DNA from: Ophiocordyceps camponoti-saundersi (nom. inval.)
Taxonomy: Eukaryota > Ascomycota > Sordariomycetes > Hypocreales > Ophiocordycipitaceae
Length of the DNA stretch: 11,122 nt
Direction: 5' to 3'
Assembly (NCBI GenBank): GCA_003339415.1
Contig: PDHQ01000485.1
Location: 1-11,122 of the forward strand
Below are positions 1 through 8,160 of this stretch, in pieces (within the stretch, counting starts at the first letter, position 1; each line of letters opens with the position of its first letter). A model generated the notes under the pieces. The model did no database searches, was not told where the DNA came from, and saw only the letters and a program-made list of their open reading frames with translations. A program made the position numbers and the translations under genes.

Positions 1-470
1 ACTTTCGCTATAAGGATAGAGAGTTAGGGGGGGGGGGTTTATATAGGTATCGCTTTTAACCTAACCCCTAGGGGATAAGGAGTATAGTAAACGGGTTTAT
101 CCCGGAGAGGATAAGAGCAGTTAGGGAGTTTATCTCTTAGGGAATAAGAATAGCAGTAAATAAGTTTATAGCTTAGGGAATAAGAAAAGGAGTAGGTAGG
201 TTTATAAGTAAACGGGTTTATCCGATAGGGGATAGGAAAAGGAGTAAACGGGTTTATAAGTAAAAGGGTTTATCTCTTAGGGAATAAGAATAGAGTGAAT
301 AAGTTTATCCCTTTAGGGATAAGAAGAGTAGTAAACGAGAATAAGTTTATGCCTAGGAGAAAGAAAAGCAGTTAGCGAGTTTAACCCTAGGGGAGAAGAA
401 GGGCAGTTACCTAGCTTATCCTATAGTTTATAAGAGGAGCAGTTAACGGGTTTCTATAACCTTAGTATTA
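1..470 (+). repeat. Degenerate left array of the 36-bp minisatellite
   Basis: This stretch repeats the same words as the large array at 4640-8160 and in the same orientation: a purine block (ataagaagagcag), then a gtaaacggg or gtaataag-like link, then gtttatccc, then ttaggggataag. Spacing is irregular because of small deletions, and several units keep only half, such as gtttataagtaaacggg near 240-270. Units here are clearly more divergent than those at 7000-8160, as expected for the old edge of a tandem array. It also contains an 11-base G run at 27-37. No coding potential is visible. Since the same satellite resumes at about 4640 in the same orientation, the sequence between may be an insertion into one array (inference). 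Confidence 0.85.
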
Positions 471-784
471 GTACTAAATACTAGCGTAGTATTTAGCTAG
501 ATCTTAGAGATATAGAAGTATTACTCGAGTAAATTTCCTATAGGGTTAAACGCTATAATAAGTAAGACTATACGCTTAATAGCCTATAGTAGAAAATTAG
601 GTTATAGTGTATTTTATAAAGATATTTTATAGATAGAATCTAACGATAAGAACTTATAATAGCATTGTAAGATTTAAGGAGTTACTTTAGAGCTATCCGA
701 GTAATAAGTTTATAAATAAGCTTCCTAGCATAACTATAGATCTTTCGAGAAGGAGCTATAGAATAATTTAGGATTTCTCTTACT
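471..784. other. Mutated spacer without a recognisable gene
   Basis: This region is TpA-rich with almost no CpA or TpG. One plus-strand frame across about 552-790 gives moderately protein-like stretches between frequent TAA/TAG, but I do not recognise a family and the stop density is close to what the composition predicts. I see no RNA gene, and the minisatellite words are absent. Confidence 0.5.
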
Positions 785-1104
785 ATAAAAGTGGTCGGGC
801 CAAAGAGTAATTATAGACGAAGCCTACTATTAAGGATAAACCTGGCAGGCACTTACGTGACTAAGCTAGTTTGGCGGGGTTAAAAGGACACTCCCGAAGA
901 AAGGAAAAAGAAGAAGAAAAAGGGAAAAAGGGATAAAGGGGTAATTCCGTATAATTCCTAGAAATTCAAAAGACGTAGAATTAAAGGGGCTAAGGGAGGA
1001 AGGAATCCGTAGCAGGTAGCCCTACCTTGCTAGGTCCGAATGCGCTCACGGCGACTGACTTTATATAGAAGGGCTCACAGCTGCCTTAAGTCTTCTTGCT
1101 AAGG
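785..1104. other. CpA/TpG-bearing island with polypurine tract
   Basis: Within 841-1080 I count about six TpG and eight CpA, against essentially none in nearby satellite DNA of the same length, so this segment escaped most of the RIP-type mutation or arrived later. A long purine-dominated tract (A/G with only two T) lies at about 890-941. A polypurine tract upstream of an LTR-like segment would fit the 3' end of a retrotransposon internal region, but it is about 80 bp or more from the start of the recognisable LTR homology rather than next to it, so this is weak. No protein family is recognised. Confidence 0.45.
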
Positions 1105-1377
1105 GTGGGAAATTGACCCCTTCTTATAAGTACAAATCTGACCCTTCCTAGGTCCTTTAGCCCCCTCTAGCTAAGCGAATACTAATTAATTAAATCTATT
1201 AAATTAGGTAGGTGAGATTAAACGACCTTTCTAGACCCTGCAGTCCTGACCGGCCCGTACGACCCGGCAGGTCCCTGCAGGCCTATACGGACCGGATAGT
1301 CCTATATACTTCCTTAAGACGGTCTTCTCTGCGAGGGCTATATATATATATAGGTAGGAGTGCCCGTTACTCCCGCG
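1021..1377 (+). mobile_element. LTR-like segment, left copy of a long inverted pair
   Basis: This segment is homologous to the reverse complement of 10367-10693. Exact inverted matches include an 18-bp AT-rich block (1178-1195 with 10541-10558) and a 17-bp block (1360-1376 with 10367-10383). Between them lie alignable stretches such as aaattgaccccttcttata, which in the other copy is aaattaaccccttcttata. Many mismatches are C/T or G/A transitions at CpA/TpG. A TATA-like run sits at 1339-1352, just before the GC-rich block, which resembles the promoter layout of an LTR (U3 then R). The likely 5' edge is near 1105, where strong similarity begins; weaker similarity extends to about 1021. Homology fades after 1377. 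Calling it an LTR rather than a terminal inverted repeat of a DNA transposon is inference: the right copy lies upstream of a Gag relic in the correct orientation. Confidence 0.6.
1339..1352 (+). promoter_or_regulatory. TATA-like run of the left LTR-like segment
   Basis: An alternating TA run follows gcgaggg and precedes the GC-rich block gtgcccgttactcccgc. The right copy keeps an equivalent run at about 10391-10403 on the minus strand, so the position is conserved between copies. It may be the old LTR core promoter; simple TA microsatellites are common in this window, so confidence is low. Confidence 0.3.
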
Positions 1378-2068
1378 AAACTGGGAGGCCTCTTCTTCTT
1401 TATCCCTATAGCTCGGCAGCTAAGTTAGCTTCTTTATTATTATAGGTATAAAATTATTATACTTATTCGTTACCTTCTATAATAATAGCGCTCTAGTAAG
1501 CGCGATTATACCGATAAGATTAAAGATATATCTATTAGACGGGCTATCCGATACTAATATCGAGGGATCCTGAAAAGGAGTATACTTATTATCGTAATGC
1601 CCTCTTATACGCGACGTACGAAGAGGGTAGATATCTAAAAACTAAATACCTATTCGAACGTATAAAGCAATAAATAAGGAATATAAAAGGTAGAGTAGGG
1701 AGTTATAAGATAAGAAGGATCTTATATAAAGGGTCCTTATAACTCGGGCAAGCCGTATATATATTAGGACGAGGCTATAGGGGCAGCACGAGGCTGCGAG
1801 GTATCGTGAGATTCCTTAATAATATTAAGTCTAAGTGAGTAAAATACTTCTTAGCCGAGGATAATAGTAACTAATCGATATCTTTCTAATAGCTAAGAAA
1901 GAATATTGCCTACTACGGAGTAAATATAACGGGCATTAACTAAGAGATCGTTAGCAAACTTAGCTTTAGGTTCGTCGTCTAGTTAGCTAATCACGCTAAG
2001 AGAAACGAGATATACTAATAAATCGTCCTTAGAGCTGTTCCCGTATATTCAGTTTATTAGCTACCCTA
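1378..2068 (+). other. Decayed transposon-like interior, no recognised gene
   Basis: The plus-strand frame that includes codon 1611-1613 reads moderately protein-like from about 1500 to 2130, with local open stretches (for example codons 1611-1670 and 1740-1820). It holds about 17 stops in roughly 210 codons, including one TGA, which is not clearly better than chance in such TA-rich DNA. I recognise no reverse transcriptase, integrase or transposase motif. The position directly behind an LTR-like segment suggests the interior of an element. Retained only as a possible relic. Confidence 0.3.
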
Positions 2069-2887
2069 TATCGAACTATAGCAGAACTTTTAAGAAGACG
2101 TATTAACGAAGGCAAGAATAACTAGTAATTCGGGCCTATAACTAGTAGCGTTAAAGAATACGGTAAGGTAGTTAATAGTATAACTATAGTGAAAACGCTA
2201 GATTCTATTTACTTTAAGGTAACTGCCGATAAGCTGTTCGGGGAAATAGGGAAGGATAGCAAAGGCGTTATTATAGCGCGGAAGTATCTAGTATTATACG
2301 GCCTACCCTATAGGCCTCCCTCTTAGTTAGTTAGCGCTGCCGGCCTTACTTCCTAGGGCCCTGGCCTTGCTACATAGACCTAGTAGAATTATAGTTATTA
2401 TATTAGGAATATTACCACATTTATCGAGGCTGCCTTTCGCTATATAAGATATAGGAATAGCTTTTTTAGTACTAAGCGCCAAGTATCCTAGATTTCCTCT
2501 AATGCCGAGCACGAAAATAACGGCCGCTATAACTATAATTTTTACTTAACTAGCTTAAGGAATGCCCGGAGAGAAGTTTATCGATTAGTAGTTAGTACCT
2601 TAGAGGCTTAGACTAAAAGAGAAATAAACTACTAAGTATAAGAAGAGCGGGCTAATATATATAGTTAATCTTACGAGCAGTATATATAAGATATACTATA
2701 TTATACTAGTAGCCTATATAAGTATCTAGGCATATATATATATATAGACTATTTATTAGAGAGGAAAAACTATAGGGCCTAGGGGAAGACCTCTTACTTA
2801 ATAAGGTCGGCTAGCTTATAGGCCCGATTCGTTACGTTAGAGAGCTTGTTTATTATAGGTTATCTATCCGAAGTTACGCCGGTCTTA
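2069..2887 (+). pseudogene. Stop-riddled coding relic, family unknown
   Basis: In the frame containing the codon at 2324-2326 the sequence reads as plausible protein with long open runs: about 60 codons before 2324, then runs of about 35, 39, 30 and 25 codons. From 2131 on there are about 13 stops in 252 codons, all TAA or TAG, as expected if glutamine or tryptophan codons were hit by RIP. TGA is rare everywhere here because TpG is rare, so the stop type alone proves little. The translation has charged helical stretches (for example LRNARREVYRLVVSTLEA) but no motif I know. It lies downstream of the left LTR-like segment and includes the first copy of the 2300/3007 direct repeat. It may be an element-encoded protein; random TA-rich sequence cannot be excluded. 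Confidence 0.35.
2300..2425 (+). repeat. Direct repeat copy 1 (~125 bp)
   Basis: This copy matches 3007-3131 at an offset of 707 bp with no indel over at least the first part. Shared words include ggcctaccctata, cctccctcttagttagttag and cgctgc, then ccttacttc and tagcagaatta-like blocks. In the relic frame both copies read GLPYRPPS, a stop, then LVSAA, so the duplicated piece lies within or next to former coding sequence. Confidence 0.75.
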
Positions 2888-3006
2888 AGTAGGGGATAAC
2901 TATACTTCCTTAGTTCCTATTAAACGTAGATATTATCTAAGTTCTAAGTAGTTGCGGTACGTATATCGGCAAATATTATAGCGAAAATCTTAAGTTATAT
3001 TATGGG

Positions 3007-3131
3007 GGCCTACCCTATAGACCTCCCTCTTAGTTAGTTAGCGCTGCTAACCTTACTTCTTAGGGCATAGCCTTATAAAATAAACCTAGCAGAATTATTA
3101 TTATAGTTATAAGTATTAGGAATTTTAACAC
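3007..3131 (+). repeat. Direct repeat copy 2 (~125 bp)
   Basis: This is the diverged second copy of 2300-2425. Several differences are transitions of the RIP type, but others (ggccct against ggcata) are not, so the duplication is old. Similarity fades soon after 3131. The 707-bp offset is not a multiple of three, so the two copies lie in different global frames. Confidence 0.7.
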
Positions 3132-3420
3132 CTTTATTAGTGCTACTATTAACCTTATAATAAGTTACTTTTATAAGAATACTCTATTGCCGTTTTAGTT
3201 AGTCCCTAGCCCCGTAGCTACGAGGGTAATATTAGAAAGGAAGAACCGACTCTAATTTATATAACTATAAGTAGGTAGGATATAATTAAGGGGGTTATTA
3301 AACGCAGAAGGAAAACTCTAATACGAAGATATATATATTCGTTTAGATTCCCTAGTAATAATAGAATACTCCTACTTAGTATATCGCTAGCTTAGAAGCT
3401 AGTATCTTTATTCTTAAGAG

Positions 3421-3478
3421 CCTTTCTCTAAGGACCGCTATTTTTATATATATATATATATTATATATATAAGAAAGG
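3421..3478. repeat. TA microsatellite flanked by a short inverted repeat
   Basis: An almost pure TA run (about 3445-3471) lies between cctttct at 3421-3427 and agaaagg at 3472-3478, so the whole block can fold into a hairpin. Such TA runs are common products of RIP; a function is not indicated. Confidence 0.55.
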
Positions 3479-3846
3479 CCTCTAAGCCTAAGGGTCGGAG
3501 GTTAAGCTCTCTATATTTATAGTTTATATAAATATATATATAATATACTTACCTATATTCTAACTCTTAGATATATAAATTAATTACTCGGTTTATTCTT
3601 TATTCGACGTAATATTCCGATTCCGTTAGAATCCGTCTAAGATTATAACCTTAGTAAGAGGTAGCCTATAGTCGCTACCTATAGATAGCCCTAAGACGGG
3701 TGCCGAGTCCCTTTATAATAGACTTACTTATATATATATTTCCCCTATCTTACCTAACCGGAGCTTAGGCGAGCATAACTTTAGCTAAGGAAAGGATCGA
3801 GCGGGGTTATAACTTTTACCGGGGTTATCCCGGGGTTATGCCGTAA

Positions 3847-4374
3847 ATAGCCGAGCGACTAGCTCGCTTATTAAAGGCGAATATCTTACGAGTAGTATTT
3901 ACCGAATTTATTAACTCGATCCCTTAGGTACTAGGATATATATTATAGAAGGCGAACGTATCTTTCTATTATTATTTACGCGTAATAATATAAACTTAGA
4001 CGAACGAGGCGATTAGCGACTTTACTAAAGATAAAACTAAGGAGGAACTAGTGCGTACGTACGTAAAAGAAAGAGATATTTAGATATCCCTAGTAGCTAA
4101 TTAGTTAGCAAATCGCAGGTATAGCCGTAGGCCACGTAACTATAAATACGTAACGTATATATAAGATATATATCCTAGCTTACCTACTTACCTATATAGG
4201 GCTATCTTTAAAGAATATATTATCTATTACTATACTTATTATACCTCTTATAGCAGGTCTCTACGATAAGAACCGGCGGAGAAAGTCTAAACCTTACGTT
4301 AGCGAATCGTATTATTACTATAAACCCGTGGTAGAAAATAACGAAGGAGAAGTAAGCGAAATATCGTAGCTATA
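3847..4374 (+). pseudogene. Stop-riddled coding relic, family unknown
   Basis: Reading from 3847 gives a protein-like translation for about 145 codons with eight stops (12 in 176 codons to the end), all TAA or TAG and without frameshift. The stop-free stretches show a normal mix of charged and hydrophobic residues, for example IAERLARLLKANILRVVFTE and TKDKTKEELVRTYVKERDI, then a basic stretch rich in RR followed by an aromatic-rich stretch (YIIYYYTYY). The excess of Tyr is what RIP makes from Cys and His codons. I do not recognise the family. The relic ends just before the 31-bp repeat at 4380. It may belong to the same dead element as the frame at 2069-2887. Confidence 0.4.
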
Positions 4375-4379
4375 GTATA

Positions 4380-4565
4380 TAGCGTTTCGGGCAGAGGAAA
4401 AAAACGCGTATAGCGTTTCGGAAAGACGAAAGAGACGCGTATAGTATTTCGGGTAGACGAAAGAGACGCGTGCAGCGTTTCGGATAGACGAAAGAGACGC
4501 GTGTAGTATTTCGGATAGATAAAAGAGAAGCGTGTAGCGCTTTAGGTAGACTAAAGAGACGCGTC
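4380..4565 (+). repeat. Six tandem copies of a 31-bp repeat with ACGCGT core
   Basis: The units start at 4380, 4411, 4442, 4473, 4504 and 4535, each exactly 31 bp. Each consists of tagcgtttcgg-like sequence followed by agacgaaagagacgcgt. Five of the six carry ACGCGT and one has aagcgtg instead. The last unit is also the first part of the higher-order satellite block, in which the 31-mer occurs once per block. The array is CpG-rich with hardly any CpA/TpG. Confidence 0.9.
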
Positions 4566-6948
4566 TCGTCCGTATCTTAGTCTAAGGAGCGGAAGTTAAG
4601 TCTTATATTTCGTCGACGTAGGTGCGAAAGGATAAGGAGATTAACTATGCCGTGTAGGATAACGACTATATACCGGAGATAATAGGTATTTATCCCCTAA
4701 GGGATAAGAAGAGGAGTTAATAGGTTTATCCCTTAAGGATAAGAAGGGCAGCGTGCAGCGCTTCGGGCAGATAAAAGAGACGCGTTTTATCTATATCTTA
4801 GTCCGAGAAGCGGAAGTCGAGTCCTATATTTCGTCGACGTAGGTACGAAAAGATAAGGAGATTAACTATACTATATAGGACGACGACGATATACCTAAGA
4901 TAATAGGTATTTATCCCCTAAAGGATAAGGAGAGTAGTTAATAGGTTTATCCCTTAGGGGATAAGAAGAGTAGTTAATAAGTTTATCCCCTAGGGGATAA
5001 GAAGAGTAGTTAATAAGTTTATCCCTTAAGGGATAAGAAGAGTAGTTAATAAGTTTATCCCCTAAGGGATAAGAAGAGCAGTTAATAAGTTTATCCCTTA
5101 GGGGATAAGAAAGGTAGTTAATAGGTTAATCTTATAGAAGATAATTAGAGAGAAGTAAGCTAACTATCGTATATAGCGCTTCGAGCAGACTAAAGAGACG
5201 CGTCTTATCTATATCTTAGTCTAAGGAGCGGGAGTCGAGTCCTATATTTCGTTAACGTAAGTACGAAAAGATAAGGAGATTAACTATACCGTATAGGATA
5301 ACGATAATATACCCGAGACGATAAGTATTTATCCCCTAGGGGATAAGGAGAGTAGTTAATAAGTTTATCCCTTAGGGGATAAGAAAAGCAGTTAACGGGT
5401 TAGTCTCGTAGAAGATAACTAAAAAGAAGTAAGCTAACTATCGCGTATAGCGCTTCGGGCAAACTAAAGAGACGCGTCTTGTCCGTATCTTAGTCCGAGG
5501 AGCGGGAGTTAAGTCCTATATTTTATTAACGTAGGTGCGAAAAGGCAAGGAGATTAACTATGCCGTATAGGACGATAACGATATACTTAAGATAATAAGT
5601 ATTTATCCCCTAGGGGATAAGGAGAGTAGTTAATAAGTTTATCCCCTAAGGGATAAGAAGAGTAGTTAATAGGTTAGTCCCGTAGAAGATAACTAGAGAG
5701 AAGCAAGCTAATTATCGCGTATAGCGCTTCGGGTAGACTAAAGAGACGCGTCTTATCCGTATCTTAGTCTAAGGAGCGGGAGTTAAGTCCTATATTTCGT
5801 TAACGTAAGTGCGAAAGGATAAGGAGATTAACTATACCGTATAGGACGATAACGATATACCCGAGACGATAAGTATTTATCCCTTAGGGGATAAGGAGAG
5901 CAGTTAACGGGTTTATCCCTTAGGGGATAAGAAGAGTAATTAATAAGTTTATCCTCTAAGGGATAAGAAGAGTAGTTAATAAGTTTATCCCCTAGGGGAT
6001 AAGAAGAGGAGTTAATAAGTTTATCCCTTAGGAGATAAGAAAAGCAGTTAACGGGTTTATCTTTTAGGGGATAAGAAAGGTAGTTAATAGGTTAATCCCG
6101 TAGAAGATAACTAGAAAGAAGTAAGCTAACTATCGCGTGCAGCGCTTTAGGCAAACTAAAGAGACGCGTCTTATCCGTATCTTAGTCTAAGGAGCGGGAG
6201 TCGAGTCCTATATTTCGTCGATATAGGTGCGAAAGGATAAGGAGATTAATTATACTATGTAGGACGATAACGATATACCCGAAATAATAGGTATTTATCC
6301 CCTAGGGGATAAGGAGAGCAGTTAATAAGTTTATCCCCTAGGGGATAAGAAGAGTAGTTAATAGGTTAGTCCCGTGGAAGATAACTAGAGAGAAGTAAGC
6401 TAACTATCGTATATAGCGCTTTAGGCAGACTAAAAAGACGCGTCTCGTCTATATCTTAGTCTAAGGAGCGGGAGTCGAGTTCTATATTTCGTTAACGTAG
6501 GTGCGAAAGGATAAGGAGATTAACTATACTATATAAGATAATAACGATATACCTAAGATAATAGGTATTTATCCCCTAAGGGATAAAAAGAGTAGTTAAT
6601 AGGTTTATCCCTTAGGGGATAAGAAGAGCAGTTAATAAGTTTATCCCCTAAGGGATAAAAAGAGCAGTTAATAAGTTTATCCCTTAAGGGAGAAGAAGAG
6701 CAGTTAACAGGTTTATCCCTTAGGGGATAAGAAAGGCAGTTAACGGGTTAGTTTCGTAGAAGATAACTAGAGAGAAGTAAGCTAACTATCGCGTGCAGCG
6801 CTTCGGGCAGACTAAAGAGACGCGTCTCGTCCGTATCTTAGTCCGAGGAGCGGGAGTCGAGTCCTATATTTCGTCGACGTAGGTGCGAAAGGATAAGGAG
6901 ATTAACTATACCGTATAGGACGACGACGATATACCTAAGACGATAGGT
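4535..6948 (+). repeat. Higher-order satellite: ~200-bp block alternating with 36-bp units
   Basis: Eight composite units begin with the 31-mer at 4535, 4756, 5174, 5448, 5722, 6140, 6414 and 6796. Each has in order: the 31-mer; a stretch with gtatcttagtc and gagcgggagt; tatatttcgt and gtgcgaaaggataaggag; attaactat and aacgatatacc; then two or more 36-bp minisatellite units; then a linker with gttagtcccgtagaagataa and gtaagctaactatcgcgt. Spacings are 221, 418, 274, 274, 418, 274 and 382 bp. All but the first equal 274 plus 4, 0, 0, 4, 0 and 3 times 36. The 221-bp unit lacks the linker (about 53 bp). No frame is open across it. It is a non-coding satellite. Confidence 0.92.
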
Positions 6949-7298
6949 ATTTATCCCCTAAAAGATAAGGAGAGCAGTTAACGGGTTTATCCCTTAGGGG
7001 ATAAGAAGAGCAGTTAATAAGTTTATCCCCTAAAGGATAAGAAGAGCAGTTAATAAGTTTATCCCTTAGGGGATAAGAAGAGCAGTTAATAAGTTTATCC
7101 CTTAGGGGATAAGAAGAGTAGTTAACGGGTTTATCCCTTAGGGGATAAGAAGAGCAGTTAATAGGTTTATCCCTTAGGGGATAAGAAGAGCAGTTAATAG
7201 GTTTATCCCCTAGGGGATAAGAAGAGCAGTTAACGGGTTTGTCCCTTAGGGGATAAGAAGAGCAGTTAACGGGTTTGTCCCCTAGGGGATAAGAAGAG

Positions 7299-7372
7299 CC
7301 TAAGGGAACAAGAAGAGCAGTTAACGGGTTTATCCCCTAGGGGATAAGAAGAGCCTAAGGGAATAAGAAGAG
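7299..7372 (+). repeat. Pair of 19-bp partial-unit insertions
   Basis: Two units carry an extra 19-bp cctaaggga-acaagaagag-type half unit, at 7299-7317 and 7354-7372. They lie 55 bp apart, exactly 36 + 19, so one irregular unit was duplicated as a block. This shows tandem copying after the insertion arose. Confidence 0.8.
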
Positions 7373-7763
7373 CAGTTAATAAGTTTGTCCCTTAGGGGAC
7401 AAGAAGAGCAGTTAACGGGTTTATCCCCTAAGGGACAAGAAGAGCAGTTAACAGGTTTATCCCCTAGGGGATAAGAAGAGCAGTTAACAAGTTTATCCCT
7501 TAGGGGATAAGAAGAGCAGTTAACAAGTTTGTCCCTTAGGGGATAAGAAGAGCAGTTAATAAGTTTATCCCCTAGGGGATAAGAAGAGCAGTTAACGGGT
7601 TTGTCCCCTAGGGGATAAGAAGAGCAGTTAACGGGTTTGTCCCTTAGGGGACAAGAAGAGCAGTTAACAAGTTTATCCCCTAGGGGACAAGAAGAGCAGT
7701 TAACAAGTTTGTCCCTTAGGGGACAAGAAGAGCAGTTAACAGGTTTATCCCTTAGGGGACAAG

Positions 7764-7933
7764 ACTAAGGGATAAGAAGAGCAGTTAACGGGTTTGTCCC
7801 TTAGGGGATAAGAAGAGCAGTTAACAAGTTTATCCCTTAGGGGATAAGAAGAGCAGTTAACGGGTTTGTCCCTTAGGGGATAAGAAGAGCAGTTAACGGG
7901 TTTATCCCTTAGGGGACAAGACTAAGGGACAAG
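7764..7933 (+). repeat. Pair of 13-bp partial-unit insertions
   Basis: An extra 13-bp actaaggga(t/c)aag follows gggacaag at 7764-7776 and again at 7921-7933. The distance is 157 bp, exactly four 36-bp units plus 13, again indicating block duplication of an irregular segment. Thirteen is not a multiple of three, so these insertions break the stop-free minus-strand frame. Confidence 0.78.
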
Positions 7934-8160
7934 AAAAGCAGTTAACAAGTTTGTCCCCTAGGGGATAAGAAGAGCAGTTAACGGGTTTGTCCCCTAGGGG
8001 ACAAGAAGAGCAGTTAACGGGTTTATCCCCTAGGGGATAAGAAGAGCAGTTAACAGGTTTGTCCCCTAGGGGATAAGAAGAGCAGTTAACAGGTTTGTCC
8101 CTTAGGGGATAAGAAGAGCAGTTAACGGGTTTGTCCCTTAGGGGACAAGGAGGGCAGTCA

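Larger units (their letters stand above)
2888..3846. other. AT-rich interior without a recognised gene
   Basis: Apart from the direct repeat copy at 3007 and a TA microsatellite near 3445, I see no gene here. The frame of the repeat copy continues with a few open runs to about 3240, then fills with stops. Three copies of cggggttat occur at 3802-3810, 3820-3828 and 3831-3839, just ahead of the next coding relic. Confidence 0.4.
6949..8160 (+). repeat. Continuous 36-bp palindromic minisatellite array (~32 units)
   Basis: I count about 32 head-to-tail units of 36 bp, each made of gagcagttaac(g/a)ggttt followed by a palindrome and ataagaa. The core is TTATCCCCTAGGGGATAA, or with G/C at the outer positions TTGTCCCCTAGGGGACAA; both are perfect 18-bp palindromes. 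Many units carry ccctta instead of cccta and are palindromes with one mismatch. Units 1-8 (to about 7233) all have the A/T form. Of the following 24 units, about 14 carry gtccc in the left arm and about 9 carry gacaag in the right arm. Unit length is a multiple of three, so the minus strand encodes a stop-free 12-residue repeat for part of the array. Confidence 0.95.

Noticed and set aside
1212..1445. 77-codon plus-strand open frame
   Set aside because: It lies on and beyond the LTR-like segment, spans its TATA-like run, and has no protein-like character.
2327..2512. 61-codon minus-strand open frame
   Set aside because: It is antisense to the relic frame at 2069-2887, which gives longer coherent runs; no motif.
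6949..8160. CRISPR-like regular repeats
   Set aside because: The units are contiguous 36-bp tandem copies with no unique spacers, in eukaryote-like RIP-mutated DNA.
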